Shown: one piece after another, positions 1 to 11,405 of the stretch
Layout of the letters: every line of letters begins with the position of its first letter
How positions within the stretch are numbered: position 1 is the first letter of the stretch
Source: Ceratorhiza oryzae-sativae
Taxonomy: Eukaryota > Basidiomycota > Agaricomycetes > Cantharellales > Ceratobasidiaceae
NCBI GenBank assembly: GCA_030998015.1
Contig: JARWMV010000247.1
Span: forward strand, 868,001 to 932,000
Length of the DNA stretch: 64,000 nt
Direction: 5' to 3'
Notes under the pieces: generated by a model
Seen by the model: only the letters and a program-made list of their open reading frames with translations
Database searches by the model: none
Told to the model about the DNA's origin: nothing
Made by a program: the position numbers and the translations under genes

Positions 1-2422
1 GCATGCTTGCATCTATAACAAACGGAACTCAGCTATGTGCACATGTGAGCCATAGCAAAACCACATACCATCATGAGGATAAGTGCCACCGCCGGGATTG
101 GGACTGGGTTGAACCGATCCTTGAATGCAACACCCAAGGATTCTGGGTCCCAGAATAATCCCGCACCGATAGCCCGAACAATCTTGGGATGCTCGAACTG
201 GTTGGTGTCGAATGCAAGATCCTGAAAGCGGGTCAAGTTACCACATAAATCAACGCTTAAGATGCTTACTGACCTTGCAATGGAAAACCTGTGGCTTGAG
301 CTTTTTGACTAATCGTCGGTTATGCTTGATATCAGCACGAGTGACAGCGGGGTTGCAGAAACCGTAGCCATATTCCACCCCTGCCCGAATTCGTTTCTTG
401 ACCTTGCCTCGTAACCATGACGCACGACGCGTCATCTAAAAATAAGGTTAAACCGAAGTCGAGACCAGGGAACCAAATACTTACAACTTTCAGTACGGCC
501 ACAGGAGGTGGTTCGTACTCCTCCGGGTACTCCAAGTCGTAAGATCGACGATAGGCGTACAGCGCCCAGTCTTGAAAGGTTTCAGGGTGCTCATACCCAC
601 CTTCTGCAAACACGGTTGCAAGGAAGTAGGGGATCGCAGCCGACGCAATTTCACCCACACGACCAGGGAAGTCGCTGAGTTTTGTCTTCTTGCGAGACTT
701 TTTCTAGATAAAGCTGTTAGTGTGATAATGAATGATCAGGAAATGATACATACCTTCTTTGAGGTGGTAGCGGTGTCTGTCGGTGGCGCGGCTGGGGGTG
801 TAGATGCACTCGGGGCTGCCACCTGGGAAGGCGAGTTCACGACCCGTTGCGATCCAAGATGCTCGGTGGTGGCACGCTGGGTTTGGTGATTGGCGATGGC
901 TTGGACGACATGAGTGGTGGTTGTGGTTGCGGTCAGCTGGTCAGGTTGCTGTAACCTAGGAGGCTCGGCGTCTGAGGAGCCCGAGCTGGGATTGAACCCT
1001 CGCGCTTGGTCCTCTGCAATCCTCAGCGCCCAGTTCACAAGCGCCTCATTGTTGGTGAGGTCAATGGGTGGGGGGTGACGGACAAGATAAGATGCGGCCG
1101 AGGTAGTGGCGGTAGATGTAGTAGGGGAGATTTGGGCGAGTGGCTTGGATGGCGCAAGGGTAGGCGGATGGGCAGGCTGCGCAAATGCATGAGCCACGGG
1201 GACGGGTTGTGGACAAGTCGGTTAGGGTAGGCCTTTGCAGCTTCAGTGGGGGAGCCTCTTCATGCTCGGAGTCGGACGAGGAGTTGGACAAGGATGAGTG
1301 ATGGGTATCAGGGTTGGACTCGGACTCTGTCGCGCTGTCGTTCTTGTCCGTTGCGATACGAGGGCGCTTCGAGTTGGCGTTTACGGTGGGAGCATCGAGG
1401 CGCCGCTTTTGCATGCTCAATGATCCCTGGTTGTTTGAATTGGCTTTCGACCTTTGTGAAGGCAAGCGCTCGCCTGAATCTGATTGTACTATGGTGAACA
1501 TATGCGAATTTTGTGAGAAATATAGCAATCACCTTCATGCGAAGGAGATCCATTTCGGTCTCCGCTCGCCAGTCCCACTCTGGCAAACGATTGCGGGATG
1601 GTCTGCCGAGCGATTAGCAGACAATATTTATACAATTTTTGTATTGCTCACCATAGCCGGCTCGACCTGAGCGCCCATGGCAAGCGCTTGCGTTTCACAC
1701 ATTTTGTTGGCAAGGTTTTTGACTTCGCCTTCCAAAAGGTGCTCGATGCTGTGACCGAGCAGCAGTTCGAGTTGTTCAATGATGAGTGGATCGATCGAGA
1801 GGGTTTCGTATTTGTACTCGGAATGGTCCCCTTCGCCCTGGCTCTTGTAGCCACCTTGAGTTTTGCGTTGACTTTCCGGTAGGTTGAGTCTTGCGCGACC
1901 TGGACCTGCCATTGCTGTACCGCCAGCTTGGGAGCCAGCGAAGGTAGCCGATTCTGCGACATGCGTCAGTAACGAATAACACAGATAAAGAGCATAACTC
2001 ACTCGACGTGCTTGCGTTGCTCGCATACCCAGTTTGCTTGCCATGTTGCTTGCTGGCCGAGGGTTGAGCGCGCTTCCCTTGGGATTTCGACGTGCTTGGT
2101 CGGACTTGGCCTAGGACTCAGGTCAGTGATCTGGAAGTGTTATATGGGCGAATTATACTTACTTGCTTCACCCTCCACCTTTCTAGCGGTTGGTTTTCGC
2201 GAGCGCTGGGATTGCTCAAGAGGGGGGGATGGCAGTCGGCCGGGTGATGGCGTGTCTAAAGGTGCACGACCTGGAACAACTCCCTATCATAAATCGTAAG
2301 TCGAGTGCAACGGGACAAGGTAGAATCCAACTTACCGAGGCGGTGGTGGTCGGCTGGGCGGTTTTGAAATATGCGAACTGGCTGGGTGCAAGTTGTGGTG
2401 GCTTGTCAGAGGTGGGGGGCAT
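1..2422 (-). CDS. DUF6532-domain protein, 3' end beyond window
   Basis: Multi-exon minus-strand gene that runs off the left edge. A Pro/Ser/Thr-rich, NLS-bearing N-terminal half (about 2422-760) is followed by exons reading TKLSDFPGRVGEIASAAIPYF, then GYEHPETFQDWALYAYRRS, RAGVEYGYGFCNPAVTRAD and, after an intron near 228-282, FDTNQFEHPKIVRAIGAGLF and FNPVPIPAVALILMMV. A buried Phe/Trp block, an 'H-P-x-I' helix and a 'FNP(I/V)P' motif are what I recall of DUF6532, a domain of unknown function expanded in Agaricomycetes. The last exon ends near base 70 at a GT donor, so the C-terminus is outside. The start at ATG 2422 (MPPTSDKPPQ) is a guess; the N-terminal exon chain between 1.5 and 2.4 kb is uncertain. 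Confidence 0.55.
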
Positions 2423-2429
2423 GTGCAAA

Positions 2430-3590
2430 CGTTGAAGTGCAACGCCTCGACCCAGTGCTGTATTTATAGTTAGAAAACGGTTGATGGCGTGTTTGCAATC
2501 CAGACATACCTGAGCACCGGAGGTATCGTAAGTGTCGACCCACGGCTAGCATTGGGCTTGTGTCAGATGACGCGCAAGCTAAAATTCGAGAGTGAGAGGT
2601 GCAAGAATGCAAATTGAGCAACTCACAGCGTGAAACCGCAAAACCAGCGCCCGTGTGCACTTTGGCAAGAAACCAGCGTGGAGCGATGGCTGACAGAGAA
2701 AGCTGTTTGCTGCTATCCCAGCACTAGATCACTGGAGTTAAAATGCTCAGCGAGTCAGTAATGTTGATATGGGGTCAAGCTGGGACGTACTTTTGCCTGT
2801 ATATTGTAAAGGTAGCTGGCGGCGAGTAGGAGTTAGTAGCCAATATAGTGTTTCAATTAGTGGCTTTCGACATACATTTGAGAAACATTTTGGATGTTCG
2901 AAGTGGGCGCCATGGCTTGCGTGTGTTTGTGTGGTTGCTAATCACAGACGATACCACGCGCGTATAAGCATGTGCAAGCAGCGCTTAAGCGCTGCTTTGG
3001 CTCAGTCAAGTTTAACGTCACAGTGAATAAGTATTTTTGCATTGCCATATAATATCCGGTACTCGAGTAGGACAGTGATATATATTCTTTACATGGGAAG
3101 ACTAACCAACATGAGGAAACGAGCTCATAGTCATGAAGTAACACAGCCACCAAGCGCCACTAAGCGAATTTCAAACACATCCAAATAATCGGCGGGTGGC
3201 TTCGCCAGTCCCATCTGACTCACAATCATGCCAATACGATTTGAAGTGTGTCAGTCAAGTCAGGCGAAAAAAACTTCAGATAAAAGCACCAGTACGGGGC
3301 CCGTGTTAAGCGAAAACGTTGTCGCCACCGAAATCCGAGTCGCATCAAACCACCCGGACATAATAGTAGACGGCAAATGACGTGAATAAGCGAATGAGAA
3401 AGCTTGCGTGTTATATACAAGGGTGAGACTCACGTCGGCCCTCTCTGTTCTCCAACCACCCCGCTAGTTCCCTTTGCCTTGTCTATTCTACATGGGCCGT
3501 AAAAGTACTGTATATGCGCGCGCCTCTTGACGAGCTGCCCTTCTTCAGTGCAGATTACCACCTGTACGCGGCCGCGTTCTAAGTGACTAT
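2430..3590. other. gene-free stretch upstream of the transposase
   Basis: Between the DUF6532 gene and the transposase I see only short open frames without recognisable motifs. The 5' terminal inverted repeat of the Plavaka element should lie here, but I could not identify it by eye. Confidence 0.4.
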
Positions 3591-5787
3591 GCGCCGCCGG
3601 CATTTACTTGCCCCTATTGCTCGAGGACCTTGAAATCTTCCATCGGACGCGACAGACACATCATCCTAAAACCATCTTGTCGCACGCGGCGCCTTCGCGA
3701 GCTCTATGGATATATTAGCAAGCATTTGAAGAAGAAATGGAGGAAAGAGCGAAACTCACCGAGTGGGAGTGCCCTAGCCACCGATTCTACGCCGATTACC
3801 ACCCATGCATCTACTCCCCAGACCGCCAAGCCACCTACCAAAGCCACCCATCCGCTTCAAAACACACCCTTATCCATCCCATTGGCAAAGCGGCCTCGAA
3901 GCGACCTCGTCGGCGAGGATGAAGATCTTCCATATCCCAAACGATTACGCACTGAGTGGGATGATGGAGAGTCGAGTTGTGCCATGCCTAACCAACCAAC
4001 ACACCCTTCCAGTGCCAGTGGTTCTTGTAGGACCTCATCCGGATCCGTTGTGGTCGATTCATTCCCTATTCCAACAGCAGGAGCGCCGATTTTAGATCAG
4101 AAGAAACAGTCGGATATCTCAAGAGAGGACTTACGCGACTATCTCGCCTCGTGTGGGTCGATGGGAGAGCCAGAACGATTCGAGGTGGCCGAACTCTTAA
4201 TGACAACCGGTCTTACCGGCAAAAACCGTATGCGATATCTTAAAAGCTGTTTGGTGAGTTACTAGGTACGCGCATATGACCCAAAATACTAACCACTTTA
4301 CTACTAGATGAAAGGTGGTCGGTTTTGGAAGAACAACCGTGGGTTGCTAATCGATGTCGATCGTCTACCGTACGGTCCTAAATGGGTAGAGCAAGATATT
4401 ACTGTCGGCGAGGGAGTATATCGTCGAACACACACCTTGTTCCGACGTAATATTCTTGAGCTGATTCAAGAGCTACTCGCTGACTCTCGGTTCAAGCGGT
4501 TCATGCGATATGCGCCAGAAAAGCATTGGACATCGCATGAGCGCAAGTGTCGCCTATACGGTGAGATGTGGAGTGGGAATTGGTGGTGGAGGATGCAAGT
4601 AAGTACTGCGAACCAAAGGAACGAATATTTACTTAACGGATATCGGCTAGTGGCTCATCGGCGACCCAAATGGTACAGTTGTACCACTTATTATCGCGTC
4701 TGACAAGACGACGCTGTCAAAGATGGCCGGTGGGCAGCAGGCGTACCCGGTGTACCTAACAATCGGGAACATCAGTAAAGATATACGGCGAAAGGCGAGC
4801 AAGCGGGCGACGATTATCCTGGGGTACTTACCAGTCGATAGCTTCAAGGACGTGTCGAATAGGTCACTGCGCAGCCAGCTTCAAGGCAAGCTGTTTCATC
4901 GTTCGATGGAGGCGATTATGGAACCCTTGAAGACTGTGTCGAGTAAGGGGGTTCCGATGTGGTGTGCCAATGGGTACCTTCGTCGTGCGTATCCGACCTT
5001 GGCGGCGTTCATTGGGGATTGGCCTGAGCAAAACGATGTGTCATGCACGGTTCGTAGTGGCTGCCCCATCTGTCAGCAATCGTTTCACGGTCGGGGGAGT
5101 GGGAGTACCACGCGCATGCGCAATCATGAAGAGGCAGTGGCCGCGTTTCAGGCGTACGAGGCAACTGGAAGTAAGGTAAAGCTGAAACAGCTCAACCTGA
5201 AGCCTTGGAAGCCATTCTGGGCTGACTTACCGAATGTTAACTTCCCCAATTGTATCACGCCCGACATCCTACATCAGCTTCATAAGGGGGTCTTCAAGGA
5301 CTATGTTGCTGAATGGACAGAGGGGATATTGGGTGAGGCCGAGCTGAATGGACGTTACATGGCGATGCCCAAAGCCAAGGACCTGCGGCACTTCAAAAGG
5401 GGGATAACCAGCGTCTCGCAGTGGACTGGGCATGAGATGAAAGAGATGGTTAAACAGTACTTACCTATCGTAGCCGAAGACCCCAGAATACCTGACGACT
5501 TTGTGCAGATGGTTCGAGCTCTGCTGGATTTCCTTTTTCTTGCCAAGCATGCGCAGTTGAGCGAGCTGGAGGTTCGGGAGATGGAGGACGCCCTACAAAC
5601 ATTTCATTCACTAAAAGAGGTCTTAGTTTGGCTCGAGCTGATGCTTGACGTGGAGAAATTCGACAACATACCGAAATTCCACATGTTGAGTCATTACGCT
5701 CACTTGATCCGCGAGCTCGGGACTCCTGACGGATTCAACACCGAGTCCCCAGAACACCTCCACATCGTATACGCAAAGCGTGGATGG

Positions 5788-6161
5788 TGTCGACGACGAC
5801 AAGTCAGGCGACGAGGAAGATAGTAAGAGAGTAAAAGAACTTGTATTCGACGAGAGGTCAAGTTCTTGAGGAGTCCTCTGCGAACTTGACCTGGTTTATA
5901 TACACAGTACGAGCCACATCATAACAAACAAGTCCGTACAGTGAGTCACGACAGATAAGAGATAGAAGCAGTAGAAGCGACTGCGGAACTGTGGAATTTC
6001 ACATCAGAGTTGAAATACATCTTGGTTACCGGTCCGGAACATTCCCTGAGTCACATGATACAGATATACCATAAAAGGCAAGTATGTTTTGAAGATGATC
6101 TCATAAAATGTAGTAAATCGAGAAAATTGTAGAGTGGATATATGCGTGTCAGTTCATGACA
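5788..6161. mobile_element. solo LTR (374 bp) with 5-bp target duplication
   Basis: The insert begins TGTC and ends GACA and is flanked by the direct repeat GATGG at 5783-5787 and 6162-6166. Removing the insert plus one GATGG restores the transposase reading frame exactly. This is the footprint of LTR-retrotransposon integration followed by LTR-LTR recombination. A TATA-like TTTATATA lies near 5894-5901, and there is an internal 10-bp hairpin. No reverse transcriptase or integrase sequence is present. The orientation of the lost element is not certain; the TATA suggests plus. Family (Ty3 or Ty1) cannot be decided from the LTR alone. Confidence 0.85.
5856..5891. repeat. perfect 10-bp hairpin inside the LTR
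   Basis: GGTCAAGTTC at 5856-5865 pairs with GAACTTGACC at 5882-5891 across a 16-nt loop. It sits just upstream of the TATA-like element of the solo LTR and may be a regulatory or RNA structure of the retroelement. Confidence 0.7.
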
Positions 6162-7586
6162 GATGGAGTGCGTCGAACTGGAGGGAGGCCATTCGGCAAA
6201 TCGTTAGATACATTCGCCGCTTGGAGGCTATCCGAATTCAACGTGCTTACCTCGACGAGTACTACGGCAAGTCCCCACGCCTCAAGCTGGAGGCGGGGGA
6301 AATTGGAGATGATGGCAGTGAGAGCGACGATGACGGAGATGATGGCGATGACGAAGACGATAGCGATGACGAGAAGGAAGAGGAGAATGTCGAAGATGAC
6401 CTCGAAGCATCCCACGAGGCAGTGGAGGCAGCTCAGGGAAGCTCGGGGATGATCGCGTATCCCCGGCCGACCCTTAGTGTGGCAGTGCAGGCGACTTGTC
6501 CTCGTCTGACTGGCCACCACCTCGTCTCCAACTACGGGCTGTTGACCTCATTCGTAGTCTCATTCTTTTTCTCAAACCTCTCGCTCGTGACGCTGGCGTC
6601 AACCCAACCGTATTCTTGTCCGACAAATTCGACGTCTGGCATAAACTTACGATTCAACATCGCCCGATCCCCTTTGCTCCCGACGAACACCTCCATTGCG
6701 ACGTCATCCGAATACGTCCACCGTCCACCGATCAGTATGGGCGTGGTGTCCCAGGCCTCTTTGATATGGCGCTCTTCCTCCACCAACCGCAAGCGGCTGG
6801 GCTTCAACGTAAGTTCTCCCCAACCTGCTGTTTGCATGCGATTGCTAACCTGAGACCTGGCAGGCTACCGCGCAGGCCGCGTACGCGCTATTTTCACCCT
6901 TCCTACTCATCTGCAATCCCTCTACCCCGGCCGACTGGCTTACGTCGATTTGTTCACTCCGTTCAAAACCTCCGCATCCTCCGCTCACGGAATGCACGCG
7001 GTTTCACATGACCTCAAGGGCGGCCAGCGTCGTGGGATGATCATCCCGCTTGAGCGAGTCCAAATGGCTTGCCACTTGGGTCCCCGCTTCTCCCGCGTCA
7101 GTCCCTATGTTCAGCACCACCTCCGCGTCGACATGCTCTCAATCTGCCGTCATTTCCATCTAAACCCCTTCTACAACTCGTTTCTAAACCTACATCTCCG
7201 GTACTGGCAACAACTGGCTCGCTCATGAGCCAGTTTCAGCTCGGTACGTCCTTTTCCATTAACCGCCTATACGCGCCCTCACTTTCAACTTGGATATATT
7301 ACGATAGCTGCCACACCAGATCTGCTGTCTTGCCGACCTCTCTTTTTTCATTACGTGCAAATGCGTGTTTGGGGCGTGATACATTTTGTATTGTATATTG
7401 TCGTGTTATCATGAATGCATACTTATTCTTACGTCGTCCACACGTGCGAGTACAACGTATTTCTGATAAGAGCTCTTTCCAAATCCGGCAGATTATACTG
7501 TACACTTTCCCAGACTGTGTAATTTACTGTTTTCGGCACATTCATATTGCCGAAGGTAAATTTTGGGCAAATGGTCTACATACACA

Positions 7587-7680
7587 GGAAAACGGGGGTA
7601 AATTTGATAGCCGCGGTTGTTACATGATGAAACCGACCCCGTTTGCTCCGATCGGGCAAATTTGCCGCCGGGGTTTTTCC
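7587..7680. repeat. imperfect inverted repeat near the transposase 3' side
   Basis: A left arm of the form GGAAAA..GGGG..AAATTTG (7587-7606) is mirrored by CAAATTTGCCGCCGGGG then TTTTTCC (7657-7680). The arms match only in part, with gaps. It could be a subterminal repeat of the Plavaka element or a small unrelated insertion. Confidence 0.3.
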
Positions 7681-7958
7681 TGACGGAGGTTGAAAGAGAG
7701 CAGACAGGTTTGCTTCATCAAACGCGACTTGGCTCGGGAAGTACTGATACGTTGCCTGATATATTATAGAGCCACATGGGGACGAGTACAGCTGCGGACG
7801 ACCGCGACAAGCATCCTGCCACGGTAGATCCAGTTTCAAGGGACCCAGCAGGTGATGATAGCTCGCAGACCTTTCTCGTGATAGATCCAGACTATGGCAG
7901 TGTAGGACGCACGAGGGGTTTGCAGCACAGGGGGGGTTATGGAACGCTCATACCATGA
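7681..7958 (+). pseudogene. decayed copy of unrecognised gene (copy 1, plus strand)
   Basis: The sequence aligns by eye with 9661-9967: both have an exon ending in a Glu-rich coiled stretch (EVEREQT here, QVEQRLRESSQ in copy 2), an intron, and a last exon with D-S-Q-T-(F/L)-L-(V/I) followed by R-T-(R/S), then a stop codon at the same place. The similarity continues through the 3' flank to about 8110. Only the end of the coding region is recognisable here, so I treat it as a partial, probably dead copy. The product is unknown. Confidence 0.4.
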
Positions 7959-8070
7959 TTTATGCAAGATCTGGATTTGCTAATTCCATGTTTATCGACA
8001 GCATTCTTGTATAATTCAGCCTATGTACTCTACCATGTGACCCTCTGATATGGAATGTCTGTTTACGACG

Positions 8071-8560
8071 TCAGTCTTTCATGAATGGGGGCGTCGCGGG
8101 GAAGACCTGGTAGCGGCTTTCCGATTGCTCTCCCCAGTGTACGGGGTGAGTGGGAAGACTGGATTCTGAGAGGCGTTCCTGCGCTGCTCAAATGGCGAAC
8201 GGAATCATAATAGCGGAACCGGGTGGTGAAACTAATGTCGCTTGTTCAGGTTTGAGTGCCACCAGGAGCATTTGGATCCTTCGTCGATGCGGGGTGAGAA
8301 TAGTTGCGAGCGACACGGCTTTCCTCCTACCCTCCAGATTCGCGAACCATCGACTGCCAATTGTTTAGGACTGCTGGGCGCAGCAGCCGTCGTTTGCTGG
8401 ACCTCTCCGCTTTCTATTTCTATTTCTATTATTTATTTTTAACAGCGCCCGGGGGCGCTCAGGAGCACACGGTTTGCTTCCAGAGCCCGAGGATACATCA
8501 TCTACAAGCGCCGGGAGACTCGGTCGAATCTGACGATCAGGCGCGCTGATGGGTGAGACC
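8071..8560 (-). pseudogene. decayed copy of unrecognised Pro-rich gene (copy 1, minus strand)
   Basis: This is the counterpart of the minus-strand gene at 10084. It shares the terminal PPFMKD-stop and an internal NPVFP, but the two motifs now lie in different frames, so at least one frameshift separates them. It converges on the plus-strand copy at 7681-7958, the same arrangement as in copy 2. Confidence 0.4.
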
Positions 8561-9150
8561 GATTCTCAACCACGGCCACAAGCGCTGTCTCGCGAGCACC
8601 CATGACAGGAGCTGGCACTGTGAAGCGGGGCAAGCCGTTTTGGAGCACTCCTGGCCACCAGCGGGGTTTTGTCGTATGGAGGTGAAACACCAGCGAGCAT
8701 GTTGTCAACTCAAGCCTAATACTCGTCCTGCTCGTGCGCTTGGCTTGTCCTACTCCCCGTCAATGTAGCAGCCCTTGCCCGACTCTCGCTTTCCGTTTCC
8801 CAGAGTCTGCTGAGCGTTTGCAGGGCAATCCGTCTATCCCTCGTGAGTTCGAACCTAACATATACGCGTATCGAGTTTGCCGGCTCATCCTGATGAATGC
8901 CTTGTAGTTTTTATTTCTCTACAGATTATCCACACCATGGCCTCGTCCTTAGTCCCCCCCATGTCGGCTCCGTGATGTTTTCCCACGTGGGTTTCATAGG
9001 AGAATTCCAAACTCGAGCGGTGGCAGCTCCAATTACACCCTCACGTCCGAGCAGCTCTCCGAGATACTCACCCATCGCTACCATCCCAAAGACACCATAG
9101 AGTCTGGGCCAGTCTAGTCGGGGAAGTAAAAGAGAGGAACGCGCCACGAG
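8560..9150. other. interval with no recognisable gene
   Basis: Short overlapping open frames on both strands without motifs. It lies between the two copies of the duplicated gene pair and may contain upstream exons of copy 2. Confidence 0.3.
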
Positions 9151-9156
9151 CTTATC

Positions 9157-9967
9157 TTGGTTGAAGTCGAAATCGAGGCCAATCCTACAAACTATATTGC
9201 GCTCGATAGAAACCCTGGCAATAGAACTGGTGGTGGCGGAGAGCACAAAGCCGGTGCGAGAAAGGTTGGAGCTACGAGTGGTCTAGGCGCTCCATTCGAC
9301 GCGTCCAAGGTCGCAGACGATGGCGCAGAAAAGCGACTGATGGAGGAATGCTGCCTACCTGGTCGCCCGTATATGGAGGTGATCGAGTTGGATGACGGGG
9401 AGCCACCGTATCTATGCCACATGGCCACACTTGTTAACATCATCTCAAAAAAAGCCCCTGTTACTATGTAGAAGACGGGAACTGCTACTAGCTCGCTGGG
9501 GTAATCAGGGAATGCCTGCACGACATTCACCCAGGTGCAACCTAACACCAGTTATTAAGCCAAGATACGACAAAAGGATGTCCTCCTACGTTACAACCCA
9601 GACCAAAAGGAAAAACAATAGATTTGTGAAGAACTCGACACAGATATTGATCAAGTGGAGCAGAGGCTGAGGGAGAGCAGTCAGGTTGGCTCTATGAAAT
9701 GCGGCCTATCTTGTGGAGTGATTATACTTTTCTTTATGTATTCCAGCTTCACATATGGGCCAGATTCCAGCGCCAATCCACCAAGGCCTATTACAACAGG
9801 CCTTTTGCTACCATAGATCAAGTTTCAAGGAACCCCGGGGGGGGGGGGATAGTGACACTCACATCGACGATGATTCGCAAACCCTTCTCATTATGGGCTC
9901 GGACATCAGTAACATAGCACGCACGAGTCGTTTGCGGCACAAGAGGATCCATGGAAGGCCCATACAA
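9157..9967 (+). CDS. unrecognised protein, copy 2 of the local duplication
   Basis: Coding-like segments run from about 9157 (VEVEIEANPTNYIALDRN) to a final exon ending at 9967. A clear coiled-coil exon (CEELDTDIDQVEQRLRESSQ, near 9625-9684) is followed by an intron ending in a CAG before the last exon, which ends in DDDSQTLLIMGSDISNIARTS and a short basic tail. I do not recognise the family. The exon chain in the first half is uncertain, and a run of twelve G at about 9837-9849 may be a sequencing problem. It is better preserved than the copy at 7681-7958. Confidence 0.35.
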
Positions 9968-10083
9968 TGATTTATGTAGGATCAGGATATGTTGATTCTA
10001 CGTCGACCAACAGTATTATTGTATGATTTAGCCTATGTACTATACAACGTCATCGATCCGATAGGGAACACTCATTTACCATG

Positions 10084-10527
10084 TCAGTCTTTCATGAACG
10101 GAGGCTTTGCGGGGGGAGGCTTGCTAGAGGTTGGCGGACCGCTAGGTCCGGCGTATACAGGGGCTGGAAAGACTGGATTTGGCGTGGTCCTCCTGCCTTT
10201 CTCAATAGGAAGCGGAGCTATGGTCGTGTTAAGCAAGGTGGATGCTGAGGCTGATGTCTCAGGTGCGGGTCTGAGTGTTGGGGGGAGCGTTTTAACTCTC
10301 TTTCGGTCGTGGGCGGCGGCAAACTCCAATTTTTGGGGGTGTGTTTGAGTTACGGCTCGCGCCCGACTACCAAGAGTCGGACTCGATTGACCGACATCCG
10401 TTTGGGACATCTCTCGCGTCTTGGACGACCCGGAGGGACCCGTTTGCTTCTCCTGTTCGGTTGCTAGTTTGGAGGTTCCTTTGCTCTGCTGATCCTCAGG
10501 CACTCGGGGTTCTGAACCAAGCGACAT
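10084..10527 (-). CDS. Pro/Ser/Thr-rich hypothetical protein, copy 2
   Basis: An open frame of 147 codons starting MSLGSEPRVPED and ending KPPPAKPPFMKD. The composition is low-complexity (Pro, Ser, Thr, Gln) with no recognisable domain, so it is probably the disordered C-terminal exon of a larger protein. It converges tail to tail with the plus-strand gene ending at 9967. A degraded relative lies at 8071-8560. No function can be assigned. Confidence 0.4.
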   Translation of the reverse strand: MSLGSEPRVPEDQQSKGTSKLATEQEKQTGPSGSSKTREMSQTDVGQSSPTLGSRARAVTQTHPQKLEFAAAHDRKRVKTLPPTLRPAPETSASASTLLNTTIAPLPIEKGRRTTPNPVFPAPVYAGPSGPPTSSKPPPAKPPFMKD

Positions 10528-10599
10528 TTGCGGTTGTGGCTCGAGTGGCGGATTCCCACTACCCCCACCACAACATGCACAAGTGAGGGCTCCCTACGA

Positions 10600-11400
10600 T
10601 GCCGAGATATTTTAGGAATGATCTGCTCAGTCAATGACCATACACAACTGCCAAACCCACCCCTCGTATTCTCCGTGCGTCCCTCAGCGAATCTGGCTGG
10701 CGGCGTGGTGCGACTACCATGGCCGGATGGAAATCAGGCTCAGTCGAGACCAGCGCAGGAACGGCCGATGCCAAGCCTCGTCGATCCAGCGGCCGGGAGG
10801 AGAGGCATGTAGCCAGCACTGGGTAAAACATGAGCAAGGTCGAAAACGCGAGTCGGGCGTGGCAGAGAAAAGATAAGAACGAGGTGGGCACATCCTGGAG
10901 CTTCTGGCTCGTCAACAACACGAGGACAAGGCTACACGTCACATGACTGCGTGGCTACATGGAATCCGGATTCAAAGGAGTGGGCTGGGAGGGGATTCAA
11001 TCTGAATAGTGGAGTGCACACGTCGACAGGGTTGCGGACGTGTGTGATGCCCGGGGGTTGACGGCACATAGACAATGACGATTACCAATGGCGAGGGTGG
11101 TTAACAGAACTGAGCGAATTAATGATCAAATTAGAATGAATCCAGCACCCCATACGAACCCCAACGGGGGTTTCATGTCCATCAAGTACTGTTCGTAATA
11201 ACCGAAACTGGTGGCTTATGTTCTCAAATAAAAGTTCCATAAATAGTAATGACGGAATACACACATTCAAACATGTGCCGATGACCGATGGTCCTAGCTA
11301 CCCTTGGACGAGTGAGAAGTAAATACGTAAAATCTGGAAAAATCTATGGCCGAATAAATCGCAAATATACCATGCACATGGGCATTCCTGCATATTGGGG
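10600..11400. other. intergenic interval
   Basis: Short open frames on both strands; nothing recognisable. Upstream exons of the minus-strand gene ending at 10084 could lie in 10530-10950. Confidence 0.3.
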
Positions 11401-11405
11401 CTACT

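Larger units (their letters stand above)
3594..7228 (+). pseudogene. Plavaka-type (KDZ/CACTA-related) transposase, disrupted
   Basis: The N-terminus (3594-3660) has a zinc-finger-like motif, C-P-Y-C followed by H and C about 20 residues on, as is usual for Plavaka transposases. Introns at about 4254-4307 and 4598-4650 join it to the core: IIASDKTTLSKMAGG, AYPVYLTIGNISKDIRRK, LGYLP, IGDWPEQ, CPICQ, PDILHQLHKGVFKDY and a 'KFHMLSHYAHLIRELGTPDG' block. The Asp residues in SDKT and IGDWPEQ are the expected acidic catalytic positions. The reading frame is broken after KRGW (5787) by a solo LTR and resumes in frame at 6167 (SASNWREAIRQ). An acidic linker and the C-terminal part (FDVWHKL, RAGRVRAIFTLP) follow. 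Near 6535 the frame shifts by one base in a G run. The element is therefore inactive in two ways. Flanking terminal repeats were not found, so the element ends are unknown. Confidence 0.85.

Noticed and set aside
5788..5877. Acidic reading frame at the start of the LTR (Asp/Glu/Lys-rich, open into the LTR)
   Set aside because: It begins in the disrupted transposase and is short; could be the polyprotein end of the parent retroelement, but there is no evidence here.
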